17,963 bases of DNA from an uncultured Collinsella sp. (lineage in GTDB: Bacteria; Actinomycetota; Coriobacteriia; Coriobacteriales; Coriobacteriaceae), in contig CAKUGX010000032.1 of the NCBI GenBank assembly GCA_934654765.1, forward strand, positions 1 to 17,963. Direction: 5' to 3'. Positions within the stretch are counted from its first letter, which is position 1, and every line of letters starts with the position of its first letter. Below, in pieces: positions 13,139-17,963 of the stretch. A program made the translations under genes and the position numbers. The notes beneath the pieces are model-generated. The model was not told where the DNA came from. It saw nothing but the letters and a program-made list of their open reading frames with translations, and did no database searches.

Positions 13139-13930
13139 ATGCCCACACCTTCCACTGCACGCATGCACGACTTCGAGGTCGTCTCGAACCAGGAGATTGC
13201 CGACGGCATCTTCTCGATCGTTATCTCGGCCCCCAAGCTTGCAAGTGCGCTCAAGCCCGGTCAGTTTGTGAACATCGCCGTGCCCGGCGATGCGTCCTCG
13301 CTGCTTCGCGTGCCCCTGAGCTTCTATCGCGCCGACGCCCAGGCCGGCACCGTTGAGCTGTGGTACGCCGTCGTGGGCGACGACACCCGTCGTCTGTCGC
13401 AGATGGCCCCTGGCTCCACCTCCAACCTGCTGGGCCCTGGCGGTCGCGGCTGGCTCGTTCCCGAGGGCACCAGGAAAGCGCTGCTCGTCGCCGGCGGCAT
13501 CGGCGTTCCGCCCGTGCTGTGCCTGGCTGGCATGCTTGCCGAGCAGGGCGTGGACGTCGACGTGTGCCTGGGCTTTGGTACCGCGTCCAAGGCCGTGGGC
13601 GTCGATGAGTTCCGCGCGCTGGGCGCCACGGTCAACGTGTGCACCGACGACGGCACGCTGGGCACGCACGGTTTCTGCACCGATCCTGCCGCCGAGCTGC
13701 TTGGCGAGGGCGGTTACGACTACGTCGCCAGCTGCGGCCCCGCCGTCATGATGAAGAAGGTCGCCGCCGCTGCCGCCGAGGCCGGCGCGTATTGCGAGGT
13801 GTCGCTCGAGCGCATGATGAGCTGCGGCTTTGGCGCCTGCAACACCTGTAATGTTGAGACCGTCGACGGTATGAAGGGCGCCTGCATGTGCGGCCCCGTG
13901 TTTGATGCTTCCAAGGTGGTGGTCTTCTAG
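13139..13930 (+). CDS. pyrK: Dihydroorotate dehydrogenase electron transfer subunit (FAD, 2Fe-2S)
   Basis: PyrK passes electrons from the FMN of PyrD to NAD+ through FAD and a 2Fe-2S cluster, in the cytosol. From the ATG at 13139 it has 263 residues. The FAD domain shows KPGQFVNIAVP and RVPLSFY (58-63). The pyridine-nucleotide domain shows LLVAGGIGVPP (115-125). The cluster ligands are C229, C234 and C237, plus C249 or C251. The start is set by GGAG at 13130-13133, 5 bases upstream. A frame opening at 13103 has no ribosome site. The stop codon TAG shares its G with the GTG of pyrD, fitting equal production of the two subunits. The CxC pair at 249-251 leaves the fourth ligand uncertain. Confidence 0.93.
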   Translation: MPTPSTARMHDFEVVSNQEIADGIFSIVISAPKLASALKPGQFVNIAVPGDASSLLRVPLSFYRADAQAGTVELWYAVVGDDTRRLSQMAPGSTSNLLGPGGRGWLVPEGTRKALLVAGGIGVPPVLCLAGMLAEQGVDVDVCLGFGTASKAVGVDEFRALGATVNVCTDDGTLGTHGFCTDPAAELLGEGGYDYVASCGPAVMMKKVAAAAAEAGAYCEVSLERMMSCGFGACNTCNVETVDGMKGACMCGPVFDASKVVVF

Positions 13931-14853
13931 TGGGTACCGTGAACATGGCCGTCGATTTCGGCGGCGTCAAGATGCAGAACCCCATCAATACCGCAGCCGG
14001 TACCTTTGGCTACGGTTGGCAGTTCCAGAATTTCTTCGATGTGTCCCAGCTGGGTGCCATCACCACCAAGGGTTGCGCTGCCGAGCCCTGGCCCGGCAAC
14101 CCTGCGCCCCGCATGGCCGAGATCCCCGGCGGCATGATCAACTCCGTGGGTCTGCAGAACCCCGGCGTTGCCGCCTTCGCTCGTGAGTCCGGTCCGTGGC
14201 TCGAGCAGCTGTCCAAGGACGGCTGCCAGGTCATCTGTCAGGTTGCCGGCCACTCCGTTGACGAGTTTGTTCGCGCGCTCGAGATGTATGTCGAGCTGTG
14301 CCCCTGGGCTGCCGGCTACGAGATCAACGTGAGCTGCCCCAACATCGCCGCCGGCGGTGCCGCCATGGGCTCCACGCCCGAGGGCGCCTCTGCCGTCATG
14401 GCCGCCTGCCGCAAGGTGACCGACAAGCCGCTGTTCGTGAAGATGGCTCCGGTCAACGTCGCCGAGATCGCCAAGGCCCTCGAGGCCGAGGGCGCCGACG
14501 GCCTTTCGGTCATCAACTCCATCCAGGGTATGGCTATTGATGTCCACACCCGCAAGTCGCGCGTCGCCAAGCCCAAGGGCGGCCTTTCGGGCCCGCTGTG
14601 CCACCACATCGCCGTGCGTATGGTCTGGGAGGTTGCCCAGGCCGTCGATATCCCCATCAACGGCGTCGGCGGCGTCATGACCGGTGAGGACGCGGCCGAG
14701 TTTATCCTGGCTGGCGCTACTTGCGTGTCGGTCGGTATGGCCAACTTCGTCGACCCGTGCGCTTCGCTCAAGATCGCGCATGAGCTCGAGGTCTGGGCCG
14801 AGTCCCAGGGCGTGAAGGACATCAACGAGCTGGTAGGTGCGTTCGAATGCTAG
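13930..14853 (+). CDS. pyrD: Dihydroorotate dehydrogenase, class 1B catalytic subunit
   Basis: PyrD oxidises dihydroorotate to orotate on FMN and, with PyrK, uses NAD+ rather than quinone or fumarate, which suits an anaerobe. The 307-residue barrel shows NPINTAAGTFGYG (17-29), TTKGC with K48, NSVGLQNPG (71-79), and the class 1 active-site C136 in INVSCPNI. NGVGGVMTGEDAAEF and VGMANF bind the FMN phosphate. The GTG at 13930 overlaps the pyrK stop (TAGTG), with AAGGTGG at 13913-13919 as the likely ribosome site. A GTG at 13939 and an ATG at 13945 are less well placed. The gene overlaps pyrF by 7 bases. Confidence 0.95.
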   Translation: MGTVNMAVDFGGVKMQNPINTAAGTFGYGWQFQNFFDVSQLGAITTKGCAAEPWPGNPAPRMAEIPGGMINSVGLQNPGVAAFARESGPWLEQLSKDGCQVICQVAGHSVDEFVRALEMYVELCPWAAGYEINVSCPNIAAGGAAMGSTPEGASAVMAACRKVTDKPLFVKMAPVNVAEIAKALEAEGADGLSVINSIQGMAIDVHTRKSRVAKPKGGLSGPLCHHIAVRMVWEVAQAVDIPINGVGGVMTGEDAAEFILAGATCVSVGMANFVDPCASLKIAHELEVWAESQGVKDINELVGAFEC

Positions 14854-15563
14854 AGACCGATGCCCGCGACCGCGTTATCGTCGCCCTCGACTGCGACCGT
14901 GAGCGTGCGCTCGAGCTCGCCCGCGCGCTTTCGGGCCATGCCGCCTGGCTCAAGGTCGGCATGACGCTCTATTACGCCGAAGGCCCCGAGATCGTCAAGA
15001 CGTTCAAGGACCTGGGCTTCAAGGTCTTCCTCGACCTTAAGTTCCACGATATTCCGCATCAGGTGCGCGGTGCCGCCCGTTCGGCCTCGCTTGCCGGTGC
15101 CGACCTGCTTTCGGTTCACGGCCTGGGCTCGGGTGCCATGCTCGCTGCCTGCCGCGAGGGCGCCGAGGAGGCGCGCGAGGACCGTGCCAAGCTCGTCGCC
15201 ATCACCGTGCTCACGAGCATGAACCAGGATTCGCTCAGCGAGATCGGCGTCGAGTCGCCGGTGGCCGAGGAGGCAGCGCGTCTGGCGAAGCTCGCCCAGG
15301 CCAACGGCATCGACGGTATCGTGTGCTCGCCGATGGAGGCCCACGATATGCGTGAGCTGCTGGGCCCCGATGCGCTCATCGTGACCCCGGGTGTTCGTCC
15401 GGTTGGTGCGGCGCTGGGAGATCAGTCCCGCGTGGCCACGCCTTCCCAGGCTATCGAGCGTGGCGCGAGCCACATCGTGGTGGGCCGTCCCATCACCGGT
15501 GCCGATGACCCGGTTGCCGCTTTCGATGCCATCGTCGCCGAGCTGGTCGAAAACGTCGCGTAA
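14847..15563 (+). CDS. pyrF: Orotidine 5'-phosphate decarboxylase
   Basis: PyrF removes CO2 from OMP to form UMP, the last step of the pathway. The 238 residues match the short bacterial type. The catalytic network DLKFHD (D63, K65, D68) is complete. IVTPGVRP and HIVVGRPIT are the phosphate-binding ends of the barrel. The ATG at 14847 lies inside the last codons of pyrD. The OMP it uses needs PyrE (orotate phosphoribosyltransferase), which does not follow here: the next 239 bases hold no gene, so pyrE must be elsewhere or farther away in the genome. Confidence 0.96.
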   Translation: MLETDARDRVIVALDCDRERALELARALSGHAAWLKVGMTLYYAEGPEIVKTFKDLGFKVFLDLKFHDIPHQVRGAARSASLAGADLLSVHGLGSGAMLAACREGAEEAREDRAKLVAITVLTSMNQDSLSEIGVESPVAEEAARLAKLAQANGIDGIVCSPMEAHDMRELLGPDALIVTPGVRPVGAALGDQSRVATPSQAIERGASHIVVGRPITGADDPVAAFDAIVAELVENVA

Positions 15564-15608
15564 AAGATTCCCCTAAGTCACCACTTTTGGGTCTCATTAG
15601 CACAATTT

Positions 15609-15674
15609 AGCCCCTGTGCCTGCGGAAACTTTCCCATCCTTTGTGTGGAATCGCAGGTCAGGGGCTCAACTTTT
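15609..15674 (+). terminator. Long hairpin after the pyr operon, probable terminator
   Basis: AGCCCCTG (15609-15616) pairs with CAGGGGCT (15659-15666), and CCTGCG (15619-15624) with CGCAGG (15652-15657), separated by a small internal loop. CAACTTTT follows the stem. The T-run is short and displaced by four bases, so termination may be weak or need help. It marks the end of the pyr unit. Confidence 0.55.
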
Positions 15675-15677
15675 AGC

Positions 15678-15689
15678 GCAATATATTGC
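15678..15689. promoter_or_regulatory. Perfect 12-bp palindrome ahead of mihF
   Basis: GCAATATATTGC is its own reverse complement. Its right half runs into TTGCAC (15686-15691), which has a weak TAACCT 17 bases downstream. It could be an operator over an upstream mihF promoter, or chance in an AT-rich gap. Confidence 0.3.
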
Positions 15690-15730
15690 ACTTTTTGCGG
15701 GTATCGTCTAACCTATGGAGCCGCGATTGG

Positions 15731-15760
15731 GCATTTTGTACGTTTTACGTGCTAAAATGC
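15731..15760 (+). promoter_or_regulatory. mihF promoter (extended -10) within an inverted repeat
   Basis: TGCTAAAAT (15750-15758) is an extended -10 sequence; transcription would start near 15765, 38 bases before mihF. It lies in the right arm of an inverted repeat in which GCATTTT (15731-15737) matches AAAATGC (15754-15760) and ACGT matches ACGT. A regulator binding the repeat would cover the promoter. Confidence 0.45.
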
Positions 15761-15802
15761 CAAATATTGAATCAGATATAACCCAACTATTTGGAGGTAC
15801 GA

Positions 15803-16111
15803 ATGGCACTCCCTCAGCTTACCGACGAGCAGCGCAAGCAGGCTCTTGAGAAGGCTGCCGCCGCACGTCACGCCCGCGCTGAGCTTCGCGAGCAGATCAA
15901 GAAGGGTGAGAAGTCCCTCGAGTCCGTGCTCAACTCCGATGACCCCATCGCTTCCCGCATGAAGGTTTCCACCCTCATCGAGTCCCTCCCCGGCTATGGC
16001 AAGGCCAAGGCCGCCAAGATCATGGAGGAGCTCGGCATCTCCGCTACCCGTCGCGTCCAGGGCCTCGGCGTCCGCCAGCGCGAGCAGCTCCTCGAGCAGC
16101 TGACCAAATAA
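15803..16111 (+). CDS. mihF: Integration host factor, actinobacterial type
   Basis: mIHF is a small nucleoid protein of actinobacteria that binds and bends DNA and is unrelated to the alpha/beta IHF of proteobacteria. The 102 residues start with an Ala/Arg/Lys-rich helix (about 8-35), where mycobacterial mIHF carries its own N-terminal helix. The core follows: MKVSTLIESLPGYGKAKAAK (53-72), a helix-two-turns-helix-like DNA-binding motif, then IMEELGISATRRVQGLGVRQ. The ATG at 15803 has GGAGG (15793-15797) 5 bases upstream. It is directly followed by gmk and rpoZ, the order conserved across actinobacteria. It is a marker for the phylum call. Confidence 0.93.
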   Translation: MALPQLTDEQRKQALEKAAAARHARAELREQIKKGEKSLESVLNSDDPIASRMKVSTLIESLPGYGKAKAAKIMEELGISATRRVQGLGVRQREQLLEQLTK

Positions 16112-16681
16112 GTGAGCGCTCAGGATTCAAAGCTCTTTGTGATTTCTGGACCGTCAGGCGCAGGCAAGGGCACGCTCGTCACTCGTGTGCGCGAGCGTCG
16201 CTCCAACCTGGGCCTGACGGTTTCGGCTACCACGCGAGCACCACGCAAAGGTGAGGTCGACGGCGTCAACTACTTTTTCCTGACGCGCGAGGAGTTCGAC
16301 CGCCGCGTGGCAAACGGTGAGTTCGTTGAGTGGGCCGAGGTCCACGGTAACTGCTACGGCACGCTGGTGAGCGAGGTCCAGTCCAAGCTCGCCTCGGGCG
16401 CATCTCTTATTTTGGAGATCGATGTCCAGGGTGCCCTGCAGGTTAAGGAGCGTTTCCCCGAGGCCGTGTTGATCTTTATCAAGCCTCCCTCGCTCGAGGT
16501 GCTTCGCGAGCGTCTGGTCGGTCGTGGAACCGAGACGCCCGAGACGATCGAGCTGCGTATGGCAAACGCCGCCGATGAGCTTGCCCTTGCCGACCGCTAC
16601 GACGACGTCGTGGTGAATGACGATCTCGACCGCGCGACCGACGAACTCGTTCGCGTTCTCGATATGCATGAAAGGATCTGA
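16112..16681 (+). CDS. gmk: Guanylate kinase
   Basis: Gmk phosphorylates GMP (and dGMP) to the diphosphate with ATP. The 189 residues are at the short end of the family's usual range. The P-loop is SGPSGAGKGT (12-21). TTRAPRKGEVDGVNYFFL and EFVEWAEVHGNCYGT form the GMP-binding region. ILEIDVQGALQVKE is the conserved acid-containing strand. The GTG at 16112 follows the mihF stop with no gap (TAAGTG). No strong ribosome box precedes it, so translation is probably coupled to mihF. Confidence 0.96.
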   Translation: MSAQDSKLFVISGPSGAGKGTLVTRVRERRSNLGLTVSATTRAPRKGEVDGVNYFFLTREEFDRRVANGEFVEWAEVHGNCYGTLVSEVQSKLASGASLILEIDVQGALQVKERFPEAVLIFIKPPSLEVLRERLVGRGTETPETIELRMANAADELALADRYDDVVVNDDLDRATDELVRVLDMHERI

Positions 16682-16686
16682 GGTCC

Positions 16687-16968
16687 GTGTCCGTTGTAAA
16701 GCCTTGCATTGACGATCTTCTGGAGAAGACCGACCACAACCGCTTCCTGCTCGCTTCGCTTGCCTCCAAGCGCGCCTGCGACATCAATAGCATGCTGCGC
16801 GGCCAGCACAACCGCGTGCTTGCCGTTCAGGATGTCGATGACATCACCATCGGCCTTTCTGGTGCCGATACCATTTCGATGGCTATGGACGAGATCGTCG
16901 ACGGCGATATCTCCTACGATGAGGCCCGTTACGAGAAGGCGCTCGGCCACAAGGTTGCTGAAGCCTAA
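16687..16968 (+). CDS. rpoZ: DNA-directed RNA polymerase omega subunit
   Basis: Omega helps fold and hold the beta' subunit of RNA polymerase. The 93-residue protein has the family pattern: KPCIDDLLEKTDHNRFLLASLASKRACDIN at the N terminus, then the DDITIGLSGADTISMAMDEIVDG region. The GTG at 16687 starts 5 bases after the gmk stop and has AAAGGA and GAGG boxes in the end of gmk. In some bacteria omega is part of the ppGpp-binding site; the residues for this cannot be judged here. Its place after gmk is conserved. Confidence 0.93.
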   Translation: MSVVKPCIDDLLEKTDHNRFLLASLASKRACDINSMLRGQHNRVLAVQDVDDITIGLSGADTISMAMDEIVDGDISYDEARYEKALGHKVAEA

Positions 16969-17963
16969 ATGGCAGCTCGCGTCTGCCTGGTCCACTATCA
17001 CGAGGTTGGACTGAAGGGCAAGAACCGCGCACATTTTGAGCATATCCTCATGGATAACATCAAGGCGGCCTTGGCCGCCTTTTCCGTGAATGCCGTGTCT
17101 CGAATTTCCGGTTATATCCTCGTGACCTTTAACGAGCATCAGGCCGACGAGGCGGCGCGTGTCATTCGCACTGTCCCCGGCGTTGCCCGCGTGTCCCTGG
17201 CATACCACACCAACCGCGACCCGCAGGAGTATTGCGCAGCCGCCGTCAAGGCGTTGCGCGAGTTCGGCCCCTTCGATTCGTTTAAGGTGCATGCCAAGCG
17301 CTCCAACACCGACTATGAGCTCACCTCCATCGATATCAACCGCCAGGTGGGCGAGGTGCTGTGCGAGGCGTTTCCCGATAAAAAGGTCCAGATGCACGAT
17401 CCCGATGCGATGGTGCACGTGCTGGTGGTCCAGGGCAGCGTCTATGTGTATGCGCGCTCCGAGCGCGGCGTGGGCGGCCTGCCGGTGGGTTCTGCCGGCA
17501 AGGTTGTGACGCTGCTGTCGTCGGGTATCGATTCTCCGGTGGCGACCTGGATGCTCGCGCGTCGCGGCGCGGTGTGCGTGCCGGTGCATTTCTCCGGTCG
17601 TCCGCAGACGCCCGATACGAGCGAGTATTTGGTGCAGGACATCATCCGTGCGCTTGCGCCGGGTGTCCAGATCGGTCGTCTGTACGTGGTGCCGTTTGGC
17701 GACTGCCAGCGTGAGATTTCGGTCACCTGTCCCAGCAACCTGCGCGTGATCATGTATCGCCGCATCATGTATTCGGTTGCCGAGCGCATCGCGCATATCG
17801 AGGGCGCCAAGGCCATCGTGACCGGTGAATCGCTCGGCCAGGTTGCCTCCCAGACGCTCGAGAACATCATGGCCGTCAACGAGGCCGTGAAGATTCCCGT
17901 ATTCCGCCCGCTGATCGGTTCGGACAAACAGGAGATCATTGCGCGTGCCGAGGAGATCGGTAC
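16969..17963 (+). CDS. thiI: tRNA 4-thiouridine synthase / sulfur transferase ThiI (3' end outside window)
   Basis: ThiI adenylates U8 of tRNA and adds sulfur, and in some species also supplies sulfur for thiamine. 331 codons are visible before the window ends, so the C terminus, including any rhodanese domain, is not seen. The N-terminal ferredoxin-like part runs to about 60. The THUMP domain follows to about 165 (FKVHAKRSNTDYELTS at 105-120). Then comes the PP-loop ATP-pyrophosphatase domain with SSGIDSPVA (184-192) and VTGESLGQVASQT. The usual PP-loop is SGGxDS, so S185 replaces a conserved glycine. The ATG at 16969 touches the rpoZ stop (TAAATG), and only a weak AAGG lies upstream, which suggests coupling. 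The thiI link to rpoZ is not the common actinobacterial arrangement that I know. Confidence 0.92.
   Translation, partial: MAARVCLVHYHEVGLKGKNRAHFEHILMDNIKAALAAFSVNAVSRISGYILVTFNEHQADEAARVIRTVPGVARVSLAYHTNRDPQEYCAAAVKALREFGPFDSFKVHAKRSNTDYELTSIDINRQVGEVLCEAFPDKKVQMHDPDAMVHVLVVQGSVYVYARSERGVGGLPVGSAGKVVTLLSSGIDSPVATWMLARRGAVCVPVHFSGRPQTPDTSEYLVQDIIRALAPGVQIGRLYVVPFGDCQREISVTCPSNLRVIMYRRIMYSVAERIAHIEGAKAIVTGESLGQVASQTLENIMAVNEAVKIPVFRPLIGSDKQEIIARAEEIG

Overview
The window looks like a chromosomal segment from an anaerobic, fairly GC-rich actinobacterium of the Coriobacteriia; a Collinsella-type gut bacterium is my best guess. The reasons are the strong G/C third-position bias, the mihF-gmk-rpoZ cluster (mIHF is an actinobacterial nucleoid protein), the MEP isoprenoid genes flanking a site-2 protease, an NAD-linked class 1B dihydroorotate dehydrogenase (PyrK plus PyrD), and a fermentative AdhE. 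The species call is inference; no database was searched.

Layout. (1) 1-5403, plus strand: dxr, rseP, ispG and proS run head to tail with little spacing, ending in an intrinsic terminator and then a bidirectional terminator. (2) 5582-9083, minus strand: adhE and, downstream of it, a small phosphotransferase of the APH fold, separated by a strong GC hairpin. The adhE upstream region holds an extended -10 promoter, two tandem LacI/CcpA-type operator-like boxes and a hairpin that would cover the ribosome binding site. (3) 9229-9591: a remnant of a REP-associated tyrosine transposase (RAYT) whose ends are a 25-nt inverted repeat (24/25 identical), lying against the rpmB terminator. (4) 9600-9788, minus strand: rpmB (ribosomal protein L28). 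(5) 10079-15563, plus strand: a pyrimidine operon pyrR-pyrB-pyrC-pyrK-pyrD-pyrF with a leader that folds as an attenuator. (6) 15803-17963, plus strand: mihF-gmk-rpoZ and then thiI, which runs off the window.

How the genes work together. dxr and ispG are two steps of the MEP pathway, and RseP is the intramembrane protease commonly found between them in actinobacteria. The pyr genes cover UMP synthesis from carbamoyl phosphate except pyrE, which is not in the window, and the carbamoyl phosphate synthase genes are also absent. PyrR probably senses UMP and controls the operon through the leader attenuator. AdhE recycles NADH by making ethanol from acetyl-CoA.

Most genes are ordinary housekeeping genes. 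The parts most worth a second look are the roughly 115-residue insertion in RseP that reads like a winged-helix domain on the cytoplasmic side, the RAYT remnant whose terminal repeat lies in frame inside the transposase coding sequence, the adhE control region, and a shared GCTANNNT promoter signature.
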